A DNA stretch of 64,000 bases from contig NW_022985163.1 in NCBI RefSeq assembly GCF_010093535.1, positions 2,582,864-2,646,863 on the forward strand, given 5' to 3'. Positions 32,354-45,362 of the stretch are shown here, piece by piece. Source of the stretch: Lindgomyces ingoldianus. Lineage: Eukaryota; Ascomycota; Dothideomycetes; Pleosporales; Lindgomycetaceae. Under the pieces are notes generated by a model. It was given only the letters and a program-made list of their open reading frames with translations, did not search any database and was not told the DNA's origin. Each line of letters starts with the position of its first letter. Position 1 is the stretch's first letter. The position numbers were made by a program, and so were the translations under genes.

Positions 32354-34258
32354 ATGGCCGCCAGATCCAGCAACGATGCTGTTCACACTGCACCAGTGGT
32401 CGTCTCCACCAGTGGCAACGATGCGAAAGCAGACATTGCGCAAGTCGAGCGCGTCATGTCTACCACAGACGAACCTTTTGAAAAAGACCATATGAACTAC
32501 GATCGAGTAGATCAGGAACTCGCCAAATATGCTCACGCGACTCGGATTGAGATCTCGCCCGAAGAGAATAAGAGACTCAAGAGGATGATTGATAAGAGAG
32601 TCCTGCCAATTATGGTGTTTACCTATTTTATCCAGGCGCTGGATAAGGGTACTATGAGCTTTGCTAGCATCATGGGGATTCGAGAGGATGCGAAGTTGAA
32701 GGATAATTCGCAGGTATGTGCTCATATCTTCGATAAATATCTATCCCTCGCTAGCAGGATACTGGCCTCATATATGGCATTGTGCTTGGTGGGATAATAG
32801 AGCTAAACAGTCTTAGTACGCATGGCTAACAACCTGCATCTACATCGCGGTCCTTATCGTCGAATACCCTACAAATTGGATGATCCAACGCGTTCCCATA
32901 GCCAAATACCTGGGTTTCAACATCCTCGCCTGGAGCACGACCCTCGCTCTGCACTCTGTCTGCTTTAACTTCCCTTCTCTCGTCGCCGTCCGCACTCTCC
33001 TCGGCATCTTCGAAGCAGTATGCCAGCCTACATTTCTAGTCCTCAGCTCCATGTGGTATAAGCGTGAGGAGCAAGCCCAGATTGTCACTTATTGGTATGT
33101 TTTGAGTACTCACTCACTTCACATTTTCGTTCTTGCGCTTACAGCCTCGAATAGGTATATGATGAACGGTATGCAACAAATTGTGGGGGGTTTGTTGGCG
33201 TACTGCTTTACGCTGATTGACAGTCCACCGAGTCCGTTGAAGAGTTGGCAGGCCATTTTCCTGACATATGGGTGCTTTTCGGTTCTCTGGGGCCTGTTTG
33301 TGTTATATTGGCTTCCAGGTGAGTCACCCTTCTTTCGGCGTTTGGTCGTATGAATTCCAAAGGCCGTGGACCAACTTTTCGCAGACAGCCCTATGCGTGC
33401 AAAGTGCTTCTCGGAAGAAGATAAATCCTTGATGATCGAACGAGTCCGTTCAAACCAAACAGGCATTCAGAACAAGACGTTCAGGGCCTATCAGATCAAG
33501 GAAGCACTACTCGATCCGCAGTCGTGGTGCTATTGCTTGATTGCCATTTGTACGACCCTTCCGACATCAGGTCTGGGGGCATTCTCGCAGATCATCATCA
33601 AAGGTTTCCACTTCAACACTCTGGAGACACAGCTCCTGGCAATGGTGCTCGGTGTTGTCATTATTCTGACATTGCTGAGCTCCACATGGTTAGTCAAGAG
33701 GACTGGACAGAATCTGCTCATCATGGGCATCTACGTGATCCCGTAAGAATGCACCTTAGCTACTCTCCGCCCACCTTTCTTAAACACTAACCAGCAATCG
33801 CTAGCTCCTTCATCGGCACCATCGTCCTTATGACTGTTCGAAACCACAACAAAGCCTCTCAAGTCGGCCTCCTAATTTCCTACTACATTGTTCTCTCCTT
33901 CTGGGCGGCCCAAACTCTCTCCATGTCCCTCCTCTCCCGCAATATCGCTGGCCAAACTAAGAAAACCGCTGTAGTAGCTATGAACTTCATCGCTTGGGCT
34001 ACTGGAAATGCCATCGGTCCACAAGTCTTCCTAACTCGCGACGCGCCAAGATACTTCATCGCGTTCAGCACACACATGGGATGTTATGTGTTATTGGTAT
34101 TAGTGATTGCATTTTTGAGGTGGGATTTAAAAAGCAGAAATGCAAATAAGGACCGTTTGGCCGAGGCAGGAGTTAGGGAAGCAAACGATGAGAGTTTGGT
34201 GCATGCTTTTGACGATTTGACGGATAGAGAGAATCCGAATTTCCGGTACATTTACTAA
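32354..34258 (+). CDS. MFS transporter, Dal5/anion:cation symporter type
   Basis: 537 residues in five exons: 32354-32713, 32817-33094, 33155-33318, 33385-33742 and 33805-34258. Family members at the plasma membrane take up allantoate, nicotinate/vitamins or other organic anions with protons; the substrate is not readable here. Family signs are the cytosolic start leading to RLKRMIDKRVLPIMVFTYF, QALDKGTMSFASIMGI, YAWLTTCIYIAVLIVEYPTNW, RTLLGIFEAVCQPTFLVLSSM with MWYKREEQAQ, and the late NIAGQTKKTAVVAMNFIAWA and GNAIGPQVF blocks of the ACS family. About 12 TM segments. All introns are 60-103 bp with GT-AG borders. No transporter partner or regulator lies beside it. Confidence 0.9.
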
Positions 34259-35304
34259 ACTAAAGTCCTCTGTCCGTAGTTACGAGATGTCAAATTAGTA
34301 TTTGATGCTGTACCGAATGCGAGACGAGATATGTAAAATGTAAGGAATATAAGGGTAGGGATAGCATGTTTTGAAGCAACGAAAGCTTGTTTGATCGAAC
34401 ACGCGCTGCCAAGGTCCAGTGCGAACGCTACTCAACATGCGATGTTTGCAGGGTCTGACGTTCCTGTGACAGTGGCGCTAGATCGGTTTGTGTTGGGCAG
34501 ACAAACACGGAACGTGAAACCAATCCGCCTTATGTTTCAGATCTGCACCTTGTTCTTGCGCTTAACTTTAATCTTTTACCCTGTCCCTTGACTTAGGTCA
34601 ACTCTATCACGACTACCCGCACTGCTGAAAGGAAGTCAAATTAGAGAGATAAAACAAACATGATTGTCGATTGTAACACAAAGAAGAAACCACCTCCCTT
34701 GCCAGAAGTTCCCAAAAGCAAAAAAAAGCAAACGTCTTAGGGAAACACTGAAATGTTGAAACAGGTACAAGAAGCAAAACTATAGACACGGTCCGGTTGG
34801 AATAAATGTTTTTCGCTTTACCCAATCCCAGACCTAGTTTCGGCTGTATTACCGCCCACGGATTTTTCCTGCAGTAATGCGGCAGATAGTGGCCAATTGC
34901 AGAGGGTGTGAGTGCCTTAAACTCTAGGCCACGCGTCCCCGGCCGTGATAGTTGAGAGATTGGGTGTAGTATCCAGTGCATGTAGGCGGTGGGGAGAAAG
35001 CGGAAAGCATGATTTTGCTTATGAGGCATCACGGAAGGATTGGGTGGCGGAGTAGAAAAGATGCGGCAGTGGGCAAAGACATAGAAGGACAACATATCAA
35101 AGAACCTAATATCAGCTTCATTCAATTATTGGTTCGATAATATTCTACTTTTGCAGCAGGTGTCATGGAATACGTACAGGAAATTACACGATGGTTTTGT
35201 CGCTGGGGGCTACTAACTGATGAAGTCCAGGTCGAAATTTGTATGTGAAAGATTGAGACTACGCGTCTATGTCCCAACTTCTACGCTTGTTTGGGAAAAT
35301 TCGC
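34259..35304. other. Intergenic region
   Basis: No supported gene. It separates the Dal5-type transporter from the 3' end of the Lys/Ala-repeat protein; the open frames are short and lack family resemblance. Confidence 0.4.
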
Positions 35305-35971
35305 CTACTTTGCTTTTCCCTTACCCTTCGCCTTTCCCTTCGCTTTTCCTTTCCCCTTTGCTTTACCCTTTGCCTTGCCTTTACCCTTAGCCTTCCCTTT
35401 GGCCTTGGCCTTAGCCTTACCCTTTGCTGCGGTTGCTGCGGTTGTGTTTGCCTGCGGCGCAGGTTCAGGTTCAGCGACTGACAGGCTGTTAGCTATAATG
35501 GCATGAGAAGCAGTAGACAACTCACATCGCTCCCACAGTTCGGCTAGTGCCTCAGGGTCGGCTTCAGCTTCAGCTTCGGGTTCCGGGTCCCGTGCAACGA
35601 TAACAGTGTCGATCGCAGCAGTGTCGACTTCCCGTTCCAAAATATCTGAGAGAGAGGAGAGGCTATCGTCTCTCCTCTTCGCCTTCTTCGCCTTCTTCGC
35701 TTTTCCTTTTCCTTTCTTAGCCTTTCCTTTGCCCTTTTTGCCCTTTTTCCCTTTGGCTTGGGGCTCAGCAACGGGATATCGTTTCTCGATGAGGGGAGCA
35801 TCAACTGGGTCGGCTACTGAATCTGCTCGAATTTCGAGAGCTAAATATGATCAGGACTTGAACACTCCCTTATTCTGTGCTAGGGACCTTACATCCATCA
35901 TTATAAGGAACGGGAGACGCGGCAACCAGGCCGACAATGACAGAAAGGGCAAGAGGCTGGAAGAATCTCAT
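35305..35971 (-). CDS. Secreted Lys/Ala/Gly-repeat protein with Kex2-like sites
   Basis: 188 residues in exons 35893-35971, 35526-35840 and 35305-35477, with introns of 52 and 48 bp. The signal peptide is clear (MRFFQPLALSVIVGLVAASP). A short acidic propeptide ends in LIEKR, a kexin-type site. Then comes a lysine-rich block (GKKGKKGKGKAKKGKGKAKK) closed by KRR, then an acidic spacer with ARDPEPEAEAEADPEA, and finally a C-terminal block of repeated KGKAKGK units. No cysteine framework or enzyme motif. The layout (signal, KR site, repetitive basic peptide) recalls fungal repeat-containing secreted proteins processed by Kex2; a polycationic, surface-binding or antimicrobial role is only a guess. 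The family is not recognised. Confidence 0.75.
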
Positions 35972-38268
35972 TTTGACAAGACAGTTGTACGAATTATGGC
36001 CAAGAACAATAGACTCAGATAAGGATGTAACGAAAAGGGAATCGAGAACCAGTCTGGAGGATTAAGAAAAGCGAGGTGAACAGACTTTATACAGTGAATA
36101 TGAATATGAACATTGAAGGACAGGACCAGAGCCCGTCACCATGGTGTAGTAAAACATGCTTCAGACAGTTTACATATGCCACCCCTTCAGGAGGTTCAAA
36201 GTTAAAGCTACCTGGCAGCAGTGACTAGAAGCGCCAGCCAGCTGGTTCGATACCAAATGGACATCCGAAGCTTCGCCAAGGAGGTCCTGGCGAAGGACTT
36301 GTCCAATAGCGGGCACTACAGCCAAAACAGGTAGCCGCTGATCTGGACTTGGACATCTAAAGCTTGGCTAAAGCTTAGCATTCTGGTTTCGGGATCTGAG
36401 AGATGTGAAACCGTTCCCGCGGAGAATGAGACCTGGATCAGGAACATAGTGTTGGAGAGTGCGCCACTATTTGCGATACCGACTCCGGGGCAAATAAGAG
36501 CTTTGTCTGCATGATGAGGTGAGCAATATTCTCCGGCACAGCTGTACTTGCAGCGGCTCGATTTGGAAGTCAGTGGTGGTTCGATGCAGAAACAGAAAAC
36601 GAAAGCTGAGGCGTTGTGTGCGTGGTCGTGGGTTCCCCACTTTCAATCTTTGCTTTTCGCTGACTACCACGAATTACGTCTTGTGTCATTGGCTGCTCGA
36701 GGTGCTCGCTTTAACGATCCGGAGCACTTCACAACAACCCATGGGCTCCAACCACGCAAGACCTTGCGTGTCTGGCCAGCCTCTACAATGTCGCCGACAG
36801 TTTGGCTTTACTGGACGACTCAACAATAGGGTATTGTCATCGGGTATCTATTAGGAGCGCTACCATTCGTTCCCTCTGACAACTTCACTGGGCTATTTCC
36901 GGTGATCCAAGTGACACAGACGGACTTTACAGCTCCTTGGATCGTTGGTCCTTGCACCGCTGACGGTAGTTTCTTGTCGTCACTACTTGAGCGTGGAATC
37001 TTACGTAGCGTATGGTTCTTTCGCCGCCTCTCTGTGCAACAACAACTCTGGAGAGCCGACTAGGCCTTGAGAGTTTAGAATGCCTCTCAGATTGGTAACT
37101 GCAAGGAAATTTGTGGGTTGAAGTGAGCTTGTCATTGCTTATCTGATCTTGGCTTTTCTTGGCGGTTGAATTGGGACTGGGAAAGCGTGGCGTGACAGGG
37201 TTTTGAAGGGATCAGTCGTGAACGGATGCAGAGGGTTGCATCCCCATCAAAGCTTCATTTCCCTCATGCATGCCCTGTGTGACTCCACGGGCTCGAACCT
37301 TCCACTTTCCCCGTACATCCACCAACACGGCGTTTCGTGCCCCACAGAAGCGTCGCCGCTTCGAAACATTGATCAACTTCAACCACACGAGCGCTTCACA
37401 ACATGAGCTCGTAGTGGCCATAACATACCTCACCCAAGGTGTGCTTTATCATTTGATTGTCGATTCTGAGCAAGTGCAGCGCCTTGCATTTCACCTCTGA
37501 CACCACGCGCCTCCACTGTTCGAGTTTTACACTTTGGATTGCGCAGCAGCCCCACCACAGCATCACACCGGCAATCCCGGACCCAACAAGCATTTCGACT
37601 GGGCTAGTGATATAGGCCAATCTTTCTCCTCGTGTCTTCAACCTCGCCCTAAAGGCCCGATTTCCCTTTTGTTTCCTTCTTCACTTCCTTTCCCAGCTTT
37701 AGCCACCGTGTCTGCCTTGCCGCTGTGTTCGCTTGGCAAACATTGCGGTGGTTGTGCCATCCAACAGCCAAGGGTACTGCAAGCCTTCTAAGCAAACCAC
37801 GTAACCGCCCAGCTCTCACTATTGCTTGTCTCGATCCCCGAGGCTCTTTTTCTCTTAGTAAACGCGCTCAAACGTGAGTGTCCAATCGCGAAAGTACGAA
37901 GGTTCGTAAGTACTACCTACTGTTAGCATTTGCAGAGTGCTCGCTTGTTACGAGAGCTTGGAGACTGCGCCTTGTCGGAGGATCACAAACGGATGTTTCA
38001 CCTGTTTCTAACGAAATACTGACGACTTCTCTTCAAGTATACGGATCACAAGGCTTTAGGGCTTGCCCCACTAGGATCATGCAAAACCCTCACTGGATAT
38101 TCAAACATTGAGGTCAGGTGTTTCCACTCCAAGTGAAGAGTACGTTTGGCCAGCCAAATCGTGAGCGCATCACTAAGCAGGAGCCACAGAATCTTCACAC
38201 CACCTCTTTATCCAACGAGTCCATAATCTACTTCCTGCACCGAAAACATCGTCGAGCCCACATCAACC
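35972..38268. other. Gene-poor intergenic region
   Basis: Open frames between 36.4 and 38.1 kb lack introns, starts or family resemblance and are not called. A B-box-like string (GGTTCGAGCCC, minus strand, about 37289-37299) has no tRNA around it. Confidence 0.4.
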
Positions 38269-39049
38269 ATGTACTTCACCAACCTAAACTTCATCTCTAC
38301 CCTCTCGCTTCTACCCCTCACCTATGCCATGGCCTCTCCAATGGACCCTCCTGCATCTCTAAAGTGCCACTGTATTACCTTCCCACCCCAGCCTTCATCT
38401 CATCCGTGCAACATTGCCGGCTCCCAGGACCTGAGCTGGCACTCTGCCCGCACATTCGCAGCATCCCACAACCTCCCACTCTACTTCGCCAGCCAGGACA
38501 CCATCTCTAAAGTGCTTCACGCCCAGCATCCGCTACCAACCAGCCTTCTCTTATCCATGGACAAGCAGAGTCCGTTCTTCCCTCAGGCCTCCATCACCAA
38601 CGACGGCACGAGCAGGGTCATCTGTGAGGTTGACGATGAACTGCGCCGGAAATGGATGAAGCAGGCTGAAAAGGATGGCAAGAGGGGCTACGACGTCTTC
38701 ATTCTCCAGGTTGTCATGATCCTGCTTCTATTGATCATTGGGTTCGAGGCCGGTAGTGTAGTTTGGACAAGGTGAGTTTTGCATCCCCACCGATGACTCT
38801 TCTTTCGATTGACGGAATTACCTCTTACACTCTCATAGCCTGCATCGCGCGTTCTTCAAAAAATCAGCACCGATTAGGCTATCGGGTGAGGAGAAGTGCT
38901 TGACTGCTATCACCACCGAGTATAATACCTCCTCAACATCTGGATCTGAGAAACACGCAGATGCAACAATTCCCCGGCTTCCAGTGTATATGGCACAGAA
39001 CACTCCTCAGATCTGTGGACATATGGACATTCCCTGGGAGAGCGACTGA
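38269..39049 (+). CDS. Unknown signal-peptide/single-TM protein
   Basis: Exons 38269-38771 and 38839-39049 give 237 residues. The N-terminus looks like a signal peptide (YFTNLNFISTLSLLPLTYAM), followed by a small ectodomain with three cysteines near its start (KCHCITF and HPCNI). A membrane segment (VFILQVVMILLLLIIGFEAG) lies near residue 150, and the cytosolic tail of about 70 residues ends HMDIPWESD. The 67-bp intron falls just after the TM segment (VVWTR). Predicted type I membrane protein of the secretory pathway or cell surface; the family is not recognised. Confidence 0.65.
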
Positions 39050-40702
39050 CGCTCTGAAGGAATAATTGGCCGGAATTGTAAACGACGATACCATTGGAGC
39101 GTGTGATCCATACTCAGAACACCCAGATCTTTAGAGATTATGTCATCCGCTGTCTTCTTCAATAAGGCGGTCCGCAGCACATAATGTGCTTGGTCGCCCA
39201 CTACTGTGATCTCAATCCCCCTTGCTTGTCCTAGTCCATCCGTCTCTCAACCCTTTGTTAGCAGCAGGCCCTTCTTACAAGCAAATGATTACAACTAGCT
39301 GCCGCAGTAATTGGTACGGCATGGCCTTAATGGCACGTAGCTATTCTACTGTCCATGGATCTCTCCACTTCAATATCTATGCTCGCTATGTACAAGACGA
39401 GGATCCTTGGAATGGATTGTACTCGATAACAAGAACCCTTCTTTCTTTGGTGGATTGGCTAATGAGCTGACTTGGGGATTCATTCATTTAATGCGCACGA
39501 AGGCAGCCTTATTATCATCCTTTTCCTACCGGCATGATCCGCTGCTAGACGGTGGCAAAGATAGCATACGGAGACAACATCTACCAGCTATTGCAGGCAA
39601 AAACTAGCTGCACATCTTCAATGAAAGTGCGACGTTTTCGTCCATCAATGGTGTCTCCCATCGCGCTCATTGCAAATATGGAGATCTGTTTGTCCACTCT
39701 GATGTTAATCTCGTACCCGAAGTTGAAGCTACAGCCCCCAATTCCCTAGTCCTTCTACCTCCCGCTTTCCATCTGCTCTTACTCCTAGTATAATGTAGTA
39801 TTTCACTGAACCCTCGCCAGAATCCCCAGTGCCCCGATTAATCCGCAGTGTTGATAACCTAGGATTAGAAACCTGTTCGAACACTCACGCTCTCTATATC
39901 TTGCATTTCACACCTGTGTATCTCCCTGTGTGTGTTTTCACAGCGAGGTGAGGCGAGATCTGAGTCACACGGACAGAGAGGTCTTTAAGCATCGTGCTTC
40001 CTATCTAGGAATCTATTGATGGTGTTTGTTTATATCTAGCCGAGTTTATTTCTAAACTGGTGAAATAGGTCGCTTAGGCTAGAGTCTGACGATGAGATTA
40101 CTGGAAGCATCCCAGAGTCTCCAATCAAAAATGTGAGGGAAAAAAGGAACAATGAACCACTATCTGTAGTCTAGGATTGTACTCTGACCTCAGGTTCGTC
40201 TGGCGACCTTCTCAGCCTAACCTACTTCAATTCTCTATGCCCAAGATCCCAGGCTTTGTAGGTGAGTGGGTAACCAAGCAAATCGAAGAAACCCAACTTC
40301 CAACGAATCAGTCACTCACCATTAAAGTTCTCAGGAGTAGCCTCAGACATCAAACCGATGAATGAACATACTGAAACTTGGCTTTTTCTGCTTTTCCCTT
40401 TCCTATTTTCTCGCTCTGTTCCACTCTACGAGCGGCACTATATGCTGCGCTCCAAAAAAACCATATGAACTCCAAGTATCGCCTAAGCTACATGCCATGC
40501 ATCGCTAAAGTGGGTATATAATGCCAACAACATAAAGAGAAAGCGTAGTAAATCGTATGAATGTGCCTAAGCACTGGTCGGATACTCCATTTGTCTATCC
40601 GTTTCGAAAAGCCTGGGATAGTTTTTAGCACACGTACATGCCCACAAATCATACATAGTGATGGCACGGTTATGAGGGCAAAGGGAAACGGAGGGGAAAC
40701 AC
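39050..40702. other. Intergenic; possible decayed gene at about 39.2-39.8 kb
   Basis: On the plus strand, neighbouring fragments in different frames read like one protein: PSYKQMITTS, then FFGGLANELTWGFIHLM, then YGDNIYQLLQAK and GVSHRAHCKYGDLFVHSDVN. Frames shift and stops intervene, and I could not name the family. This fits a pseudogene, but the call is weak. Confidence 0.3.
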
Positions 40703-42278
40703 TCACGTGAACGTTTCAAACCTAATCCCCCTCTTCTGCGTCCTCTTAAGCCTCTCCCCAACCTCTACACCGGCATACAAAAGCGGTTCAAAACTAACCT
40801 CCTTCCACGCTTTAAACAACGCCCGCCAATAACATGCTTCCGCAGCCGGCGTCAGATACCGTTCACGGAAAACTTGCACCGAGTTGTCTGCGATACGTTT
40901 TGCCTTTTCGGGGTGCGCGAGCAGATCTTTCATGGCGGAATTCAGGTCTGAGAAGTCGCGTTCCACTTCGACGAAGTTTTGGTTGGTGCCGTTGGATTTG
41001 AGGAGGTAGTGGTAGTGTTGGATCCATTGGAGTTTGTGTGAGACGACGACGGAGCGGCAGAGTTGGCGGTATTTGAGGGCGCCAGAGTAGCTTCGTCCTA
41101 TCTCGTGTGATAACCGTTAGCACTCATTCCTCCGAGCTCATAGCCAAGCAATATCGGCAGATGGCAAAGAGGGAAGGGGAAATGCCAAACTTACCCTCCG
41201 CATGCGCGATAAACATGTAATTGCACTGATCCACCGGCCCCAGAAACTGCTCCTTAAAGTCCGGATCATGCCACCTAACCTGTCCCACATCGCTCCATGA
41301 CTTTCCCCGCGCCGCATCCAACAAGGCATGCCGCAATTTCGGTGCCATTGTGACCTTGCCTCTCCAGACCAGTTTCTCCTGTTTCTGGTCCCATGGCTCT
41401 ATGCCCTCGCGTTCAATCGCCTCGGCTGCCACCTCGGAGAAGGTTCCTATTTGCGGAACGTCCCAGCTCCAGAAGCCAAAGTCGGGGATCAGCCAGAGAT
41501 TGTGGTCTTGTGCGCGGCGGGCAAGCACCCATAGGGGCTTTGAGGGCTGTGCGGGGAGGTCCTCAACGCTGAAAACAAATTCGATGTTTGGGGTCTTCTG
41601 GCTGTGGCGGCCAGAGACAATAGAGCGGTGGATAGCGTGGAGGGCGGCGATGGCTTTTTCGCGGTTGATATTGTCTACCAGTTTAGTGCGGAGGACATAA
41701 AGCTGTGTTCAAGCACTCCTGTCAGTTTCTGCCAGTATTGAAACATGGTCGGCAAAACAAGGCTGCCTGGCTGCCTGGATTCCTGCCTTGTGATGGTGGC
41801 GGGGAGGGGGTCTCACCTCGCCGTCGTAGATCATGGCTCTCACCATGCCCTTAGTCAACTCAAAAGAACTCAATTCCCGCTCGGTAACCTTGACTCCTCT
41901 TCTCTCCCTCTTGGCCCTCTCGATGTCCTCAAACAGGCCTGGAAACGCAGCCTGGCACTGGTCCTCATCCAGCCCGTAGTTCTGCGCATCCGTGCGGTAG
42001 GAGAATGTCCATTGCTCATCCTCCTCGGTGGTGGAATTGAGCGACAGGGGAGATTGTGTCGCGGCACAGTCGAGACACGTGTCACAGGTGAAGGTGGTGC
42101 TGTATTCGCACAGACAGCGGCCGGCGGGCAGGACTTCCTTGACGTAGGAAGGGAGCGACGTGGTCTCAGTGCGGGTGCCATAGAGGATAGTGCAGATGAG
42201 GAGGAAAATAATGGCACAGGCCGAAACGAAGAAATAGGTCAGGACGTCGAAGGCATTGCAGCGCCGTCGGAGCAGCAT
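40703..42278 (-). CDS. GT90 (CAP10-like) glycosyltransferase
   Basis: Type II membrane protein of 454 residues in exons 41817-42278, 41195-41702 and 40703-41097. CAP10-family enzymes act in the Golgi and are linked to O-xylosylation or capsule glycan synthesis in basidiomycetes; the ascomycete substrates are mostly unknown. A TM anchor (YFFVSACAIIFLLICTILYG) follows a short basic N-terminus. GT90 features are the WLIPDFGFWSWDVPQIGTF block, WDQKQEKLVWRGKVTMAPK, SWSDVGQVRWHDPDF, and CNYMFIAHAEGRSYSGALKY, which leads to LCRSVVVSHKLQWIQHYHYL. The stop overlaps a GTGAGT string, so a further 3' exon cannot be fully excluded. Confidence 0.88.
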
Positions 42279-44138
42279 TTTGGGGGTAGAGGCTGTCACC
42301 GTCGAGGTGGACGCGCACGCACGCGCAGCAGGAAGCAAACGAGGGTGATCAAACCGGAGACGACATCCAGTGTATGTACACAGACACACCCAAAGCCAAA
42401 TGCGAAGGGAAGGTATAAGTGAAAGGATCTGAGCAAAGTTCAGGCTGCAAAAGGAAGCAACAGGCTTGAGGATAGATCGGGGTCCATCAGCTCATAAACG
42501 CCGGACAGACTGTGCAAGCATGGTGGCCGCGACACGCATGAGGCTCTCCGTGGTAATTGTACACAGCCGCAGGCGCAGCGGAGACTGCCATTGGCGCGTT
42601 GAGACGAAGAAGCAGCTGTGGAGCAGCAGCCGACCGTGCTGTGCACGAAAAAGGAGTTCGTTTCATAGCAAAGACGGTTGGGGCGCACTGGGACCGGCGT
42701 TCTCCATGCAGGGGCCAGACCTCCGACATGGTATCAACTTTGATATTACATACGACCACGCCCCAATTGCAGAACCATCTCGTCTCTCCATCGATGCGTA
42801 CCGTCGCTTCTGAGCGCCTGAGTAGGATTTTCTTAGGATCCATGCACGAACAGACACACTTCTCCACAACGCAGGAAGGAGCAGGAGTAGTCAGCCTTGC
42901 ACCGTGGCTGCAGTCTGCTCGTTATTTAGCTCATTCATCAGCCGCAGCCATCCTCATCTCACCATCCCCAACCCATCCTGCAGCGCCACAGCTATATCAT
43001 GGCTTGCAGAACCATGGCTCCATCGTCACCAACCAAGCTCCCAGTCCCTCTGGAACACCGTACTGTCTGTCAGCTTCCGCCGCGCCTCCAAAAAATCCCC
43101 CAACATAGGGCAGCCTCCGGTGTGTGTGTTCGTCACACACCAAGCATCAACCAGCTGCACAAGCGGGAGATCTCGCGAGGCTAAAATTGCGCACGCCCGT
43201 TGCCCCTTTTAGCTCCCTCCGCCAATCATTGTCCTTCTCTGGACGTCGCACGTGGGAATAGATGCCTGAGGATTGGAGATCGTTTGAACGCACATGTAGC
43301 GCCTGATGATTGTCACGATAAATTCAATACTCTTGCGTGATCACCCTGGTCCCGGTACGCGAGCATTCGCGCTGCCGTTGCTTTTGCGGAGATGCACTCC
43401 GGACGCACAACCACGCCGCAAACCTGTTCTCTCCCTTGCATTGCTCCCATCGTTCACTTCACATGTCGCGCAAATCCAAAAAAAAAAAAAAGATCCTCAC
43501 ATACGCCTCCGTCTGAGCCTTCCAAATAGTGCGTGCTTTGCGCAAGACAAAACATCCTACGTCATAGGTATAATCTCAAAAGCGCACTAGTATGATCACA
43601 TTGGCATTGATGTCACGTATGACGGGACTATCTTAGGCCGTAAGGCAATTTCCTCGAAGGAAATAGGACACGAAACAATAAGAGCACACCACCGAGACCC
43701 CACCACATTCTTCAGATATCCACCCTTAGCTGACCAAGTTTTGAACAAATTTCCAGACCCAAAATCCAGCTGCTCCACCTCAAACAAACGAGGGATGCTC
43801 GCTATGCAATGGTATAATAATGTCATCAAGGCTAAAAAATGAAATTCTGAATCGATTTGGTCCAGGAAACGCTAGTCCAAGGAAAAATGCTATACACAAA
43901 ACTTATGTATGTATGAGAAAACCTGCGGAGCCGAGTAGGCCCGGCACGCGGTATGTACATCAGAAGGAAGGGTAAAGTATGACCAAGAATATTAAGAATG
44001 AGTAGAAAAGGGCGCATGCCTCCAGGCGCGCCTCAATAAATAGGAGACTAGCGACCAACAGGTATTTTACTTGGAAGAAACTTGTGAGGTGCCGACTCAA
44101 TGTCAGCGGCGCTAGTTCTCGCTCGGGAATTTTGTCGA
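42279..44138. other. Intergenic region
   Basis: Upstream of the GT90 gene and downstream of the DUF2457-like gene. Several long open frames on both strands overlap one another at 42.4-43.2 kb and lack introns or family resemblance, so none is called. A run of 13-14 A lies near 43480-43493. Confidence 0.4.
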
Positions 44139-45326
44139 CTACACTGACAGCACATGCATGTCTTTTTGGTCTGGCGTTGGCGGAATGCCACGGGCGAAGC
44201 CAGTCATCTTGCCCTTGTGAGCGGCTACACCCATGGCGACCTCGCGCATTCGTTCGCAACCTTTGCCAGGTGGTGGTCGCTTGCCTTTGTCTTTGCAAGC
44301 CTTGCGGTGAAGCTTCTTGTAGAGCTGTTCCTTGCGACGCTGCCGCTTGTTTTCGAGACCAATCTTGATGTCGATGGCGCGACGAATTGGCGTCGCCTCC
44401 TGGCAGGTGTCTTCGTCCTCAGAGTCTTCAGGATGGTGAGATGTCACAGGGGTTCGTGGGAGGGAAGATGAGATGGTAAGGGCGGGACGTTCTCCAAGAC
44501 AACCGAACCGAACCGAAAGACCAGGACGCTTAGATGACATGACAGTCGAGCCACGGCGGGTTGGTGGTGGTGACCTAAGTCGAACAGGAGCAGGAGAACG
44601 AAGACGCCTGGGGGATTGACCGAAGAGCTTCCTTGGAGGTGGAGATCGATGCATTGCGCGTTTGGCTGGTGGGGGTGATCGAAGACGTTTGGGTGACTGC
44701 ACAGGGGAGCGTTTCTTAGAAACGTCTTTGCGACGTCCACGAAGCTCAACATCCTCAAGGGGATCCATTTGACCATGCATCCAGACTTGTTGGTCACTTT
44801 CCGAGGCAATGTTATCTGCCTCGTCGTTTTCGTCTTCCTCATCCATCTCAGGGTCCGACGTTGGGAATGTCGGATCGATGTCTTGGGGAGTCACCTTGTG
44901 CTTGGCTGCACGTCGGCGTTCCAGACAAGACAGATAAGCATCTTCAAGAGGCCTGTCCTCGTCAAGAGTTCCACAAACGAAGTCAGTGCTGTCCGGAAGC
45001 TCAGGGCTAGGGACGCGGATGTTTACGGGTCGTGACTTCCTCCGCTTTCGCGTTTTCTCGAGTCTCCTGCGGAAACCAGGTGCGCTCTCCATAGATCCAA
45101 TTGACGACTCTGAAGCAGAGCGGCGGCTGCTGGGACGAATGTGTTCAAGATGATCCATTGAGGTCGCTGCGGTTGAGCGTCCAGGCGCCCACCAAGCGTA
45201 ATCGGACCCTGCATCGCTGTCGTCTTCTGAGCCTGCAAAACCCTGTTCATCGTCAGTCTGGAAACCCTCGTCGGAGACATCATCGTCGGCGTCCTCCTCG
45301 TCCACGTCCTCGTCCTCCTCGTCTAG

Positions 45327-45362
<36 letters not shown>

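Noticed and set aside
35544..35804. Arg-rich frame inside the Lys/Ala-repeat gene
   Set aside because: Out-of-frame reading of the repeat; the spliced frame with the signal peptide is continuous.
37280..37305. Perfect B-box-like GGTTCGAGCCC on the minus strand
   Set aside because: No A-box upstream and no T-stem pairing around it; chance match.
42440..43210. Several 80-180-aa open frames on both strands
   Set aside because: They overlap in conflicting frames with no introns, starts or family resemblance; GC-rich chance ORFs.
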